A program made the translations under genes and the position numbers. This document shows, in pieces, positions 8,413-19,100 of a stretch of 64,000 nucleotides of DNA. The stretch's first letter is position 1. Every line of letters begins with the position of its first letter. The DNA comes from CALBPI01 sp045110335. GTDB lineage: Bacteria; Pseudomonadota; Gammaproteobacteria; Steroidobacterales; Woeseiaceae. The notes under the pieces are model-generated. The model was not told the DNA's origin. It did no database searches and was given only the letters and a program-made list of their open reading frames with translations. The stretch lies in the NCBI GenBank assembly GCA_045110335.1, contig JBGCGB010000019.1:58485-122484 (forward strand). Direction: 5' to 3'.

Positions 8413-9428
8413 CGAAGCGCGACTAACTCATTCAACAGTGCGGTTGCAAAGCTACCGGCCGGCAACTCGAACTTCAGAACAACCGTGCTCGCTTCCATAT
8501 CCACCGAAAGTTTCTCCGCGCGCACTCTCAATGCCCGCCGCTGCATATCCGCTCCGCCCCGCTCTACGGCCTCGACCAACTCGGGATAACGAGCTGCTGC
8601 AGCTTGCTCCATGGTGGCGACGTCTCCGCCCGTGGCACAAGTTCCCCGCCCCCAAAGTGGCCCCGAAACATGGAGATCAAAATCATTGGCTCGCTGTACA
8701 AGTTGATCAAGCTCCTCGTCTTTCACCAGAAACACTGATCGACTGCCAGTTAACATCGCAACGTCACCTGCGCGTGGCATAACCCAACTACCGTCCTCAA
8801 TGCGTTGTTCCAGGACGTCGTTAAAAATCATCGCGCGAGCGGCTGATAGGGCAAAGCCACGCTTGGAACGCGTTAGTCGTCGCCCGCTTGCAAGTGCGCT
8901 TGCTAATTTCAAATTGTCGCCATCACGACCAAAGCGCTGCGGACCGAAATAGTTTGGTAGACCGTTGTCGGCTAGGTGATCTACACGGGCTTTCAGAGCT
9001 TCGCTATCAATCCCGTCATGGTGCAATCGAACTTCAAAAGCGTTGCCCGCCAGTGTGCCGATGCGAAGTTTTCTGCAGTGACGTTGGCAATCCAAGATAC
9101 GCACATCAGGTATGTCACACTGCGCCCATTCTGTGGTTGACCCCGGTGTGTGCACACTGAACCATTGACGAGTGACCGCATGGCGGTCCTTCAATCCGGC
9201 GTAACTGACTCTGGAGGCTGGAATGCCGGCAAAAGACGCGAGCTGGTCAGCCACCCATCGTGTGTTGGCATTACGCTTTTCGACCCAAAGCACATCATGC
9301 TCGCCGTCGCCGCTGGGCGCCCATGACGGCAATTCAGTCACCATAAAGTCTTCGGGCGTGAGCTTGATTCGTGCGGCCGCTAGCGGTTCCCCGGCGGCAG
9401 CTAGCCGGGGCCAAAATGCCTCGGTCAT
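8409..9428 (-). CDS. truD: tRNA pseudouridine(13) synthase TruD
   Basis: Makes pseudouridine 13 in tRNA-Glu. The 339 residues contain the TruD catalytic motif SYAGLKDRHAVTRQWFS near residue 75 and NYFGPQRFGRDGDN near 158. It starts six bases after the ftsB stop; in most Gammaproteobacteria ispD and ispF lie between these two genes, and both are missing here. Confidence 0.97.
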   Translation of the reverse strand: MTEAFWPRLAAAGEPLAAARIKLTPEDFMVTELPSWAPSGDGEHDVLWVEKRNANTRWVADQLASFAGIPASRVSYAGLKDRHAVTRQWFSVHTPGSTTEWAQCDIPDVRILDCQRHCRKLRIGTLAGNAFEVRLHHDGIDSEALKARVDHLADNGLPNYFGPQRFGRDGDNLKLASALASGRRLTRSKRGFALSAARAMIFNDVLEQRIEDGSWVMPRAGDVAMLTGSRSVFLVKDEELDQLVQRANDFDLHVSGPLWGRGTCATGGDVATMEQAAAARYPELVEAVERGGADMQRRALRVRAEKLSVDMEASTVVLKFELPAGSFATALLNELVALR

Positions 9429-9434
9429 GATGTC

Positions 9435-9755
9435 TTAGGGGGAAACGTCGGTATCGACGATTTGATAGAACGATTCGGTTTTGCCAATCATCCCAAGATC
9501 GGCACGCGCTCTTTCTTCTGCGGCTTCGAGGCCATGTTTGAGGTTGCGTACCTCACCTGCGAGCGTGTCATTGCGATCTTGCAATGCGGCGATTTCAGCC
9601 TGCGTCTTGTGCACTGCGGCGCGTAGCTCACGTGTTTTTCGTAATCCGTCAGCAGACAACAACAGATGCACGCTAGTAACCGCGAACAGCAACGCAAACA
9701 CCCCAAAGGCGATACCCAGAATAGGCTTCGTTGCAGGCTTTTGGTTGGCAGGCAT
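9435..9755 (-). CDS. ftsB: Cell division protein FtsB
   Basis: Bitopic divisome protein that forms the FtsQLB complex. Its 106 residues hold one transmembrane segment (about 13-35, GIAFGVFALLFAVTSVHLLL) and then a periplasmic coiled coil (about 38-85) typical of the FtsB/DivIC family. The position directly after eno agrees with the conserved eno-ftsB pair. Confidence 0.92.
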   Translation of the reverse strand: MPANQKPATKPILGIAFGVFALLFAVTSVHLLLSADGLRKTRELRAAVHKTQAEIAALQDRNDTLAGEVRNLKHGLEAAEERARADLGMIGKTESFYQIVDTDVSP

Positions 9756-9773
9756 CTTGTTATATCCCAGGGA

Positions 9774-9794
9774 CTAGCGCGATCGGCGCGCTAG
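9774..9794 (-). promoter_or_regulatory. Hairpin at the eno-ftsB junction
   Basis: An 8-bp inverted repeat CTAGCGCG / CGCGCTAG with a 5-nt loop spans the eno stop codon. It has no U-run, so it is more likely a processing or partial attenuation structure than a terminator. Confidence 0.4.
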
Positions 9795-11080
9795 CCGCCC
9801 ACACCCTTCGGAAATGCCTGATTTGTCGGGAAACTGGCCTTGTCACCAAGCAGCTCCTCAATCCGTAAAAGCTGATTGTACTTCGAAATGCGGTCAGAAC
9901 GCGACAAAGAACCGGTTTTGATCTGCGTAGCACGGGTACCAACGGCAATATCGGCGATGGTCGAATCAGCCGTTTCGCCGGATCGATGAGAAACGACGGC
10001 GGTATATCCGCCGTCTATTGCCATATCAATGGCGGCCAGCGTTTCCGTCAGCGTACCGATTTGGTTCGGCTTGATCAGGATCGAATTAGCAATGTTTTCG
10101 TCAAGACCGCGCTGCAGGATCTTCGTGTTCGTGACGAAAAGGTCATCGCCCACCAGCTGCACCCGATCATTTAGGCGCGACGTTAACTTGGCCCAACCAT
10201 CCCAATCTGATTCATCCATGCCGTCTTCGACGCTGATGATCGGGAACTCGTCACAGAGCGAACTCAGATAGTCTGTAAAACCAGCCGCATCGAATTCACG
10301 ATTCTCGGACGCCAGGCTGTACACGCCGTCTTTATAGAACTCGGAGCTAGCGACGTCCAAACCCAGCAGAATGTCCTTGCCCGGTTGGTAACCTGCCGCT
10401 TCAATCGCCTGCATGATGGTTTCAAGTGCACTGCGGTTGGAGGGTAAGTTCGGTGCGAAACCGCCTTCATCCCCGACTGCCGTATTCATACCCATACCGG
10501 CGAGCACCTTCCGCAAGGCATGGAAAATCTCGGCACCGTATCGCAAGGCCTCAGCAAACGTTGGCGCACCGACCGGCAAGATCATGAACTCCTGAATATC
10601 AACACTGTTGTCGGCGTGTGCGCCGCCATTAATGATATTCATCATTGGCAACGGCATGATGGTGCTATCGCCCAATGTCGCGAACAACGGTAACTGTCGG
10701 CTGACGGCGAGCGCTTTTGCCGACGCCAGCGAAACCGCCAAAGTCGCATTGGCGCCGATCCGGGATTTGTTCTCCGTGCCGTCGAGGTCACAAAGCAGTT
10801 GATCAAGTTGAGATTGGTCTCCGGCATCCTTCCCGATCAACGCCTCACGCACTTCGCCATTCACGAAAGCCACGGCTTTCTGAACGCCTTTACCGAGATA
10901 ACGAGATGCATCCCCATCGCGCAACTCCACCGCTTCTCTCGACCCTGTTGATGCGCCTGACGGCACCCCGGCACGGCCAAAACTACCATCGCCCAACCAA
11001 ACGTCGGCTTCTACAGTAGGATTGCCTCGAGAGTCTAGGATCTCCCGAGCAACGATCATCTTGATTGCGGTGTTTTGCAT
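9791..11080 (-). CDS. eno: Enolase
   Basis: Converts 2-phosphoglycerate to phosphoenolpyruvate. At 429 residues it has the full family length. The magnesium ligands lie in GLDVASSEF, VEDGMDESDWDGW and LVGDDLFVTN. The catalytic lysine is in NSILIKPNQIGTLTE and the signature serine loop is GVPSGASTGSREAVELRDGD. It is downstream of kdsA with a 15-bp gap. Confidence 0.98.
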   Translation of the reverse strand: MQNTAIKMIVAREILDSRGNPTVEADVWLGDGSFGRAGVPSGASTGSREAVELRDGDASRYLGKGVQKAVAFVNGEVREALIGKDAGDQSQLDQLLCDLDGTENKSRIGANATLAVSLASAKALAVSRQLPLFATLGDSTIMPLPMMNIINGGAHADNSVDIQEFMILPVGAPTFAEALRYGAEIFHALRKVLAGMGMNTAVGDEGGFAPNLPSNRSALETIMQAIEAAGYQPGKDILLGLDVASSEFYKDGVYSLASENREFDAAGFTDYLSSLCDEFPIISVEDGMDESDWDGWAKLTSRLNDRVQLVGDDLFVTNTKILQRGLDENIANSILIKPNQIGTLTETLAAIDMAIDGGYTAVVSHRSGETADSTIADIAVGTRATQIKTGSLSRSDRISKYNQLLRIEELLGDKASFPTNQAFPKGVGG

Positions 11081-11095
11081 AGTAGGTACCTGTTC

Positions 11096-11947
11096 TTACT
11101 GAGGTTCGCCGAGGCCATACTCTGCTTCAGCAAACGGCGTGGATTTGACGGTTTGATCAATCTGCTGAAGCGTCTCCAGCAGTCCTTGCATCTTGTCGAG
11201 TGGCCATGCGTTAGGACCATCGGACAGCGCTTTCTCCGGATTCGGGTGGGTTTCCATGAACACACCGGCAACGCCGGCGGCAATCGCGGCACGCGCCAGC
11301 ACGGGGACGAACTCGCGCTGCCCGCCAGACGATGTCCCTTGACCGCCGGGCAACTGGACCGAGTGGGTCGCATCGAAAACCACCGGCGCACCACTTTCCC
11401 GCATGACGGCCAACGAACGCATATCGGAAATCAGGTTGTTGTAGCCAAAGCTAAAACCGCGTTCACAAACCATAATCTGCTCGTTGCCGGTTGAGCGTGC
11501 CTTTTCGACGACATTTCGCATTTCCCAAGGCGACAAAAACTGGCCCTTTTTGATATTGACCGCAATCCCTTGCTTCGCCACGTTAACGATGAAGTTGGTC
11601 TGGCGGCACAAAAAAGCTGGCGTTTGCATCACATCGACAACGTCCGCCACTTCATCAAAAGGCGTGTCTTCATGCACATCCGTCAGAATCGGCAGCTGCA
11701 ATTCATCCCGAACCTTAGCCAGAATCTTGAGGCCTTCGTCCATCCCCGGGCCACGGAAACTGGACACCGAACTGCGATTGGCCTTATCGAATGACGATTT
11801 GTAAATAAGCCCGATACCGAGATTCTCGGCGATCTCTTTTAGCCGACCCGCCGTCTCCATCGTCATCGCTTCGCTTTCGACCACACAATTACCGGCGATG
11901 AGAAAAAACGGCTTGTCCAAGCCGATATCAATGTTGCCGATATTCAT
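11096..11947 (-). CDS. kdsA: 3-deoxy-D-manno-octulosonate 8-phosphate synthase
   Basis: Condenses phosphoenolpyruvate and arabinose 5-phosphate to KDO 8-phosphate for LPS inner core. The 283 residues include the typical FFLIAGNCVVESEAM start, YKSSFDKANRSS and the PEP-binding DATHSVQLPGG. The ATG overlaps the pyrG stop. Adjacency to eno places it beside its PEP supply, as in other Proteobacteria. Confidence 0.98.
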   Translation of the reverse strand: MNIGNIDIGLDKPFFLIAGNCVVESEAMTMETAGRLKEIAENLGIGLIYKSSFDKANRSSVSSFRGPGMDEGLKILAKVRDELQLPILTDVHEDTPFDEVADVVDVMQTPAFLCRQTNFIVNVAKQGIAVNIKKGQFLSPWEMRNVVEKARSTGNEQIMVCERGFSFGYNNLISDMRSLAVMRESGAPVVFDATHSVQLPGGQGTSSGGQREFVPVLARAAIAAGVAGVFMETHPNPEKALSDGPNAWPLDKMQGLLETLQQIDQTVKSTPFAEAEYGLGEPQ

Positions 11948-13596
11948 GCGCTCACCTGACTGGTCGATGGCGCCTCATCAGCGGCATAGGCTCGAGCGGC
12001 TTCCACGAAACCGGTAAACAACGGATGTCCGTCACGCGGGTTAGACGTAAACTCCGGATGGAATTGACTAGCGACAAACCATGGGTGATCAGACAGCTCA
12101 ATCATTTCTACCAAATCATCATCCGACAAACCGCTGAATGTCATACCGGCTTTCGATAGACGTTCACGATAGTTGTTATTCACTTCATACCGGTGACGAT
12201 GACGCTCACGAATCTCTGTCGCACCATAAATCTTTTGTACGGCAGACCCTTCCGTAAGGAAAATCTGTTGGCCACCCAAGCGCATCGTGCCACCCATATC
12301 CGAGTCCTCGTTTCTGACTTCGGTGACGCCATCGGCTGTCTGCCATTCCGTAATCAATGCAACGACCGGATGGGGTGTCTTAAGATCGAACTCGGTGCTT
12401 TGAGCGCCATCCAGTCCCGCAACATGACGTGCATGCTCGATCACAGCGACTTGCATCCCTAAACAGATACCAAGATAGGGCACCTTGTTCTCACGCGCAT
12501 AACGGACCGCTGCAATCTTGCCTTCAATGCCGCGATCACCGAAGCCGCCCGGTACCAAAATAGCGTCGAACTGTCGAAGCTGATTGATACCGTTAGTCTC
12601 GACGTCTTGCGATTCAACGTAGTGAATGTTGACGCGAGTACGGCTATGGATACCGGCGTGCAACAATGCCTCTGCCAGCGAAATGTAGGAGTCGCGAAAA
12701 TCGACGTACTTGCCAACCATTGCAATATTGACTTCCGATTCCGGGTTCACCTTCGCATCGACGACTTCTTGCCAGGCCGTCAAGTCTGCTTTCGGAACAT
12801 CTAAACGCAACTGGCGACAGATAATCTCGTCGAAACCCTGCTCATGTAGCACCTGCGGAATCTTGTACAGGTCGTCCATGTCGTAGGCCGAAATAACGGC
12901 TTTCTCCTGAACGTTAGTGAACAAGGCAATCTTGCGACGTTGCTCATCTGGTAGTGGCAACTCCGAGCGACAAACGAGAATATCAGGCTGAATACCAATC
13001 GAGCGAAGCTCTTTAACCGAGTGCTGGGTCGGTTTAGTTTTGATCTCCGATGAGGTCGCTATGTATGGCACTAACGTTAAGTGAACAAAAGCAACACGCT
13101 CCCGACCAAGTTCTACGCCCAGCTGCCGAATGGCCTCCAAGAATGGCAGTGACTCAATATCACCCACCGTTCCGCCAATCTCAACAAAACATACATCGGC
13201 ATCACCAGCACCACGACGAATGCACTGTTTCATTTCATCGGTGATATGCGGAATCACCTGAACCGTGGCGCCGAGATAGTCCCCACGTCGCTCACGTGCA
13301 ATCACCGACTCATAAATCTTGCCGGTCGTGAAATTGCTGTGGCGCCCGGTCGTGATGCGAACAAAACGCTCATAGTGACCCAGGTCGAGATCGGTCTCGG
13401 AACCGTCATCGGTCACGAATACTTCGCCATGCTGGAAAGGGCTCATCGTTCCGGGGTCGACATTGATGTATGGATCCAGCTTCATCATGCTGATCGATAC
13501 GCCTCTGGATTCCAGAATCGCCGCAAGACATGCAGAGGTAATGCCTTTGCCAAGTGACGAAACCACACCACCGGTGATAAAAACATATGAAGTCAT
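11944..13596 (-). CDS. pyrG: CTP synthase
   Basis: Amidates UTP to CTP using glutamine. The start chosen is the ATG at 13596, because the product then begins MTSYVFITGGVVSSLGKG as in the whole family. An ORF extending to 13680 would add 28 unrelated residues. The protein has 550 residues: an N-terminal synthetase domain with the P-loop-like segment, and a C-terminal class I glutaminase with LGICLGMQ (nucleophilic Cys) and SQFHPEF. The 203-bp leader contains a long inverted repeat. Confidence 0.98.
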   Translation of the reverse strand: MTSYVFITGGVVSSLGKGITSACLAAILESRGVSISMMKLDPYINVDPGTMSPFQHGEVFVTDDGSETDLDLGHYERFVRITTGRHSNFTTGKIYESVIARERRGDYLGATVQVIPHITDEMKQCIRRGAGDADVCFVEIGGTVGDIESLPFLEAIRQLGVELGRERVAFVHLTLVPYIATSSEIKTKPTQHSVKELRSIGIQPDILVCRSELPLPDEQRRKIALFTNVQEKAVISAYDMDDLYKIPQVLHEQGFDEIICRQLRLDVPKADLTAWQEVVDAKVNPESEVNIAMVGKYVDFRDSYISLAEALLHAGIHSRTRVNIHYVESQDVETNGINQLRQFDAILVPGGFGDRGIEGKIAAVRYARENKVPYLGICLGMQVAVIEHARHVAGLDGAQSTEFDLKTPHPVVALITEWQTADGVTEVRNEDSDMGGTMRLGGQQIFLTEGSAVQKIYGATEIRERHRHRYEVNNNYRERLSKAGMTFSGLSDDDLVEMIELSDHPWFVASQFHPEFTSNPRDGHPLFTGFVEAARAYAADEAPSTSQVSA

Positions 13597-13632
13597 TGCG
13601 ATACCCGTTAGAAGAAAAGTCTGCCAATAGCA

Positions 13633-13734
13633 AAGGGCCGGAGTAAAGGTTCGCGTGCGAGGTCTATAGGATCCCCCCAAGGTGATTCAAGGGAACGCCA
13701 ATAACAGTTGCTACAAGCCTTTACTCCGGCCCTT
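13633..13734 (-). promoter_or_regulatory. Leader inverted repeat upstream of pyrG
   Basis: A perfect 17-bp inverted repeat (AAGGGCCGGAGTAAAGG at 13633-13649, complement at 13718-13734) encloses 68 bp. In the pyrG transcript it would form a long-range stem ending 36 bases before the ATG. No U-run follows, so it is not an obvious terminator. Function is not known. Confidence 0.55.
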
Positions 13735-13799
13735 GGACACGAAAAATCATGTAGTAGGAACGGCTATAAAAGATAACAGAACACCCCCAAGCGGGCAAT

Positions 13800-15125
13800 T
13801 CATTTAGCGCTGTTGTCGCGACTTTCGGGCGCCATCATATGGTCCACCTGAATACCCGGAAACTGCTCGCGGAAGCGACGAAGAACATGAGCACCAACGG
13901 CTGCGAGTTCATCCCCGACGTAGATCAAAGGAATACGTTGTCGCTCCCATGGCGGCACACCATGCGCTTGAAACCACCTTGCCAAAGGGGTTGACGGCCC
14001 CTGCTCGCGCGGACGAATGCGCTCACCGCCTTGACGGAACTTACAACGCCATGACACGCCTGTTGCCGGATCAATCCCATGCAATCTCAATAACCCACGG
14101 TCCCGCGGTAACGCTAACCATTGATCAACCGCTAGCGGCACATCGAACGCGAGATCTTCGTTCTCCGGAACCGGACACATTAGGTAAAGTGATTCGCGGT
14201 ATCTCCGCGCGCAGCAATCCGCCCAACGCACCTCGCCCCGGCCGCTCGATTGACGAATCATCAAATCTAGCGTTTGCAAGCGCGCCTCCGGCGGCACCGG
14301 CATTGCCCGTTGTCGGCAAGCCTGACGAATCGCATTGGCACGCCGTTGGATGGATAGTTGTTGCAAGGTGGTCACGTTAAGCGTGTCGGCAGCGCCTGCG
14401 ACACGGCGGAGATCGTATGTGGCGAGTTGTTCCTGCAGCTGTTGAGCATCTGCCTGCCAGCGCGCCGCTCTGGCCAACGTTAGCGATGCCTTGGGCCAAC
14501 GCTGCTTCAATTTTGGCATGACTTCATGCCGAAGGTAGTTTCGATCAAACCGCGTGTCCGAATTCGTCGGGTCATCAAACCACTGCAGTGCATGCTGGTC
14601 AGCGTAAGCCCGAACGTGATCGCGAGACGTACCCAAGAGCGGACGAAACGCCAGATTGTCACCCAGTGGAAAAAGCGCAGGCATCGCCGAAAGGCCTGCT
14701 GGTCCGCTGCCGCGCAACAACTGCAACATCAATGTTTCTGCCTGATCTTCTTGATGCTGGGCCAATACAATTAGTGCAGGACCCGATAATTCACCAAGCG
14801 CTTTGTATCGGCCTTCACGAGCGATGGCCTCGACGCTCTCCTGAGACTCGCAAGTCAGGTTCAAAGACACCGACTCAAGCGGCACGTCAAGCACCTCACA
14901 CTGGTCGCGCACGTGCGCATGCCAGACGGCTTGATCGCCCTGCAATCCATGATCAATGTAAACCGCACTGAGATTTGCAAAGCCGCCGGTCGCTAGCAGA
15001 TGCAGAAGCACCGTTGAATCCAGGCCGCCGCTAAAGGCCACGACAATACGGGTGCAACTTCCGGTGTTAGCGGCCGCTCGAACGCGGCTATAAATACTGG
15101 CAGTATCGATCATCGCGCAGCCCAT
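13800..15125 (-). CDS. tilS: tRNA(Ile)-lysidine synthase
   Basis: Converts C34 of the minor tRNA-Ile to lysidine, which is needed to read AUA. The 441 residues hold the PP-loop motif FSGGLDSTVL (residues 31-40), YIDHGLQGD and the ARXERY-like SVEAIAREGRYKALGEL. An extended C-terminal TilS domain is present. ATGs at 15125 and 15113 are both possible starts. It lies downstream of accA by 18 bp. Confidence 0.96.
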   Translation of the reverse strand: MGCAMIDTASIYSRVRAAANTGSCTRIVVAFSGGLDSTVLLHLLATGGFANLSAVYIDHGLQGDQAVWHAHVRDQCEVLDVPLESVSLNLTCESQESVEAIAREGRYKALGELSGPALIVLAQHQEDQAETLMLQLLRGSGPAGLSAMPALFPLGDNLAFRPLLGTSRDHVRAYADQHALQWFDDPTNSDTRFDRNYLRHEVMPKLKQRWPKASLTLARAARWQADAQQLQEQLATYDLRRVAGAADTLNVTTLQQLSIQRRANAIRQACRQRAMPVPPEARLQTLDLMIRQSSGRGEVRWADCCARRYRESLYLMCPVPENEDLAFDVPLAVDQWLALPRDRGLLRLHGIDPATGVSWRCKFRQGGERIRPREQGPSTPLARWFQAHGVPPWERQRIPLIYVGDELAAVGAHVLRRFREQFPGIQVDHMMAPESRDNSAK

Positions 15126-15143
15126 GGGTCGCGACCGACAGAA

Positions 15144-16103
15144 TCAAGCGCTTTTGAAGTCACCGAATGCAGCGATTTTGCGTTGGCGTTCTGCTAACAA
15201 CGCTTCTTTCGATAGGCTTTTCAACTCACTGATGTGCGAAAGCAAGGCATTCTGCAAAACGGACGCCATTGCTTTCCCGTCCCGGTGAGCGCCACCCAAC
15301 GGCTCTTTGACAACTTCATCAATGAGACCAAATTTCTTTAGATCTTCTGCGGTAATTCGCATGGCGGTCGCCGCATCCGCTGCCTTATCCGCGCTCTTCC
15401 AAAGAATGGACGCACAGCCCTCGGGAGAAATAACCGAGTAAACCGCGTATTCCAACATCAACAATCGATCAGCCACACCAATGGCCAACGCGCCACCAGA
15501 ACCGCCTTCCCCAATGACAACACTGACAATAGGCACAGACAACCGCGACATGATCAACAAACTGCGAGCGATCGCTTCGGATTGCCCCCGCTCTTCCGCG
15601 CCAATGCCGGGATAGGCACCCGGCGTATCGATGAGCGTAATGACAGGCATAGAGAACTTCTCCGCCATTTTCATCAGTCGTTGAGCTTTTCGGTAACCCT
15701 CGGGACGCGGCATACCGTAATTGCGTTTCACGCGTTGCTTTGTATCCCGGCCTTTCTGATGGCCAATCAACATCACAGGGATACCCTGCAAGCGGGCGAT
15801 ACCGCCGACAATCGCATAGTCATCGGCGTACATGCGATCGCCGTGTAATTCCTGAAAATCCTCAAAAATGTGATCGAGGTAATCCAGTGTGTACGGCCGC
15901 ATCGGATGTCTGGCCACCTGGGCCACTTGCCATGCATCGAGGCTTCCAAAAATCGTCTTCGTCAGCGACTCGCTCTTTTTGGTAAGCCGCTCGATTTCCT
16001 CAGCAATATTGACACCGGAATCATCGCCGACATAGCGAAGTCCCTCAATCTTGGCCTCAAGGTCCGCAATGGGCTGCTCAAATTCGAGAAATTTCAAATC
16101 CAT
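15144..16103 (-). CDS. accA: Acetyl-CoA carboxylase carboxyltransferase subunit alpha
   Basis: Alpha half of the carboxyltransferase that makes malonyl-CoA. At 319 residues it equals the E. coli length. It begins MDLKFLEFEQPIADLEAKIE, as the family does. The crotonase-fold signatures include PGAYPGIGAEERGQSEAIA and GEGGSGGALAIGVAD. The ATG at 16103 is preferred over TTG at 16106. It follows dnaE with a 64-bp gap, the usual gammaproteobacterial order. Confidence 0.98.
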   Translation of the reverse strand: MDLKFLEFEQPIADLEAKIEGLRYVGDDSGVNIAEEIERLTKKSESLTKTIFGSLDAWQVAQVARHPMRPYTLDYLDHIFEDFQELHGDRMYADDYAIVGGIARLQGIPVMLIGHQKGRDTKQRVKRNYGMPRPEGYRKAQRLMKMAEKFSMPVITLIDTPGAYPGIGAEERGQSEAIARSLLIMSRLSVPIVSVVIGEGGSGGALAIGVADRLLMLEYAVYSVISPEGCASILWKSADKAADAATAMRITAEDLKKFGLIDEVVKEPLGGAHRDGKAMASVLQNALLSHISELKSLSKEALLAERQRKIAAFGDFKSA

Positions 16104-16167
16104 CAAGCTATTCCAACGAAGTAATTAAACAGAAACTTAACATGTCCATCTCATGGCGACAAAAGAC

Positions 16168-19100
16168 TTATCGATCCGCGCTAAACGCGAGGCGAATAGA
16201 TTGGCGGCCCACCAGTGCACTCAACTCATCCATCAGCGCACGCGTGACACGCACCCGCCACAAATCACCCAGCGGCAATACGACGACATGGTCATCCACG
16301 ACATAACGAACTTCAATCTTACAACCGCCGCCTCGGAACGGACGTAGCAATGTCTGCAGCTTCCGCATGAGTAACGTAGCAGCAGTCGCATCCTCAGGCT
16401 TAATCACCTTGATCGACATCGACACCGCGCGCTCTTCGATCACATGATCAATGTCGCGAACCGATTTCGCGCTGACACTCCAGCCATTCATGAAGTTGTC
16501 CCAGCGCAATGCACCGCTTGCAATCAAGATCGCATCTTTCACCAAGAGGTGGCGCACGCTCTCAGCAATCTCCGCGTATAACTGGACCTCAATACGACCA
16601 GTATCGTCGTCGAGGGTCAGCGTCGTTCTGTTGCCCCGCTTACGAATATCAAAAATAAGACCAGCCACCGTTGCGGACCGCCGTGGTTGCGCGAAACCGT
16701 GACCGGACTCGGCCTGTGGCGGCGGCTTGATCGAGTTGATATCACCCAATGAGCCATTGGTCAGTCGCCCTGCCATTTGCCGGAATTGCCCGAATGGGTG
16801 CCCCGACAAGTACAGCCCCAGCGCTTCTTTCTCCGCACGCAACTTGTCCTGATTGCTCCACTCTCTGAGATTGACTTCCGGTGTTTCGGGCGCCGATGTC
16901 TCTGCGCCACCGGGAACACCAAACAAATCATCTTGACCGGCAGCAGCAGCACGCGCCGCTTGCTCAGCGCTCTTCAGAGCATCCGGCAACTGTTCAAACA
17001 GGCTGCGTCGATTCTTGCCGAGGCCGTCCATCGCACCCGACTTCACCAGCGACTCCAGCATCCTGCGATTGATTTTCGCGAGCTCCATGCGTTGGCAAAA
17101 TTCAGCTAGTGACGAATAGACACCATCTTGTTCACGACTCTCAACAATCATGTCAATCGCCGCTCTACCCACACCCTTAACAGCGCCTAAACCGTAACGG
17201 ATAGCCTCGTCAGACTCGGCATGAAAATGGCACTCCGAAGAATTCACATCGGGAGGCAATAACTCAATATTCAATAAGCGACAATCGTCCTTTAGACCAA
17301 CCAATTTATCAGTACTGTCCATATCAGATGACATCACAGCCGCCATAAACTGAGCAGGATAGTGCGCTTTTAACCACGCTGTCTGATAAGACAACACGGC
17401 GTAAGCCGCCGAATGAGATTTGTTGAATCCATATCCGGCAAACTTTTCCATCAGGTCAAAGATGTATTCAGCTTGATCCCGATCAACCTCGCGGCTGACA
17501 CAGCCCTCAACAAAAATGGTCCGCTGCTTCGCCATTTCTTCGGCTTTCTTCTTACCCATCGCGCGCCGCAGAAGATCCGCTCCGCCCAACGTATAGCCAG
17601 CGAGCACCTGCGCGATTTGCATGACCTGCTCTTGATAGAGAATCACACCGTACGTGGGCTCCAGAACGGGCTTGAGGTCCGGGTGAAGATAGTCAATCTC
17701 CTCGCCGCCTTGAGCATGCTTACGCATGATGAAGTCATCGACCATGCCGGACTGCAGCGGACCGGGACGAAACAAAGCAACGAGCGCAACCAGATCACCA
17801 AACACATCGGGACGAAGCCGCTTGATCAGATCCTTCATGCCGCGAGATTCAAGCTGAAAGACGGCTGTCGTTTGGCAACGCTGCAGTAACGCAAACGTTG
17901 CTGCGTCATCCATCGGCAGCTCATTGAGTTCGAGTGGCGCCTTGCCGTCCGCCTTGCGACGACCGTTCACGTTGGCCAACGCTCGATCGATAATCGTCAA
18001 CGTACGCAGCCCCAAAAAGTCGAACTTCACAAGACCGGCCGCTTCGACGTCATCCTTGTCGAATTGCGTAACCAGATTACCGCCGCCCTGCTCGCAGTAC
18101 AGCGGTGTAAAGTCTGTTAGCTCTGTTGGCGCAATAACCACGCCGCCTGCGTGCTTACCGGCATTGCGCACACAACCTTCCAGTGACAACGCCAGATCCA
18201 ACAGGTCGCGAACGTCACCGCCCTCATCATAAAGCGACTGCAGTTCCTGCTCGTCCTTCATCGCTTTTTCGAGTGTCATGCCAACTTCGAAAGGAATGAG
18301 CTTGGCAATACGATCCACGAAGCCATAAGGGAACTCAAGGACACGACCGGCATCGCGAACAACCGCTTTCGCCGCCATTGTTCCATAGGTAATGATCTGT
18401 GAGACTCGGTGTCGCCCATAATGATCGGCTACGTAAGCAATCACGCGATCACGCCCGTCCATACAAAAGTCGACATCGAAATCGGGCATCGAAACCCGTT
18501 CGGGATTCAGAAAGCGTTCAAAGAGAAGATCATATTCCAGTGGGTCAATATCGGTGATACCCATCGTGAACGCGACTAACGAGCCGGCGCCAGATCCCCT
18601 GCCCGGCCCAACCGGCACACCATTGTTTCGCGCCCAGCGAATGAAGTCCGCGACGATTAGGAAGTAGCCCGCGAAACCCATTTCACAAATCGTATCCAAC
18701 TCGCGATTCAATCGGACTGCATAGGTTTCATCCGGACTGTCGCCATCAGCGCCCGCCGCAATCTTTTCGGCCAAACCACGCTCGGCAACTTCACGTAAGA
18801 ACACTTCTGCCGATTGATTGTCGGGCGTCGGAAACTCAGGCAAATAGCTTTCGCCGAGTTCGAGATCAAGACTGCATCGCTCCGCAATAAGCACACTATT
18901 CTTGATCGCCGCTGGTAAGTCCGAAAATAGCTCGGCCATTTCCGATGGGGAGCGCAGGTATTGTTGGTCGCTATAAATCCTTGGGCGACTGGTATCCGCC
19001 AGTGTCCGCCCTTGATGAATACAAACTCGTGCCTCGTGTGCTTCGAACTCAGACTGTTTAATGAAGCGGACATCATTCGTTGCGACCAACGGAATATCAA

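Noticed and set aside
13597..13680. N-terminal extension of CTP synthase
   Set aside because: The 28 extra residues do not resemble the family; the ATG at 13596 gives the canonical N-terminus.
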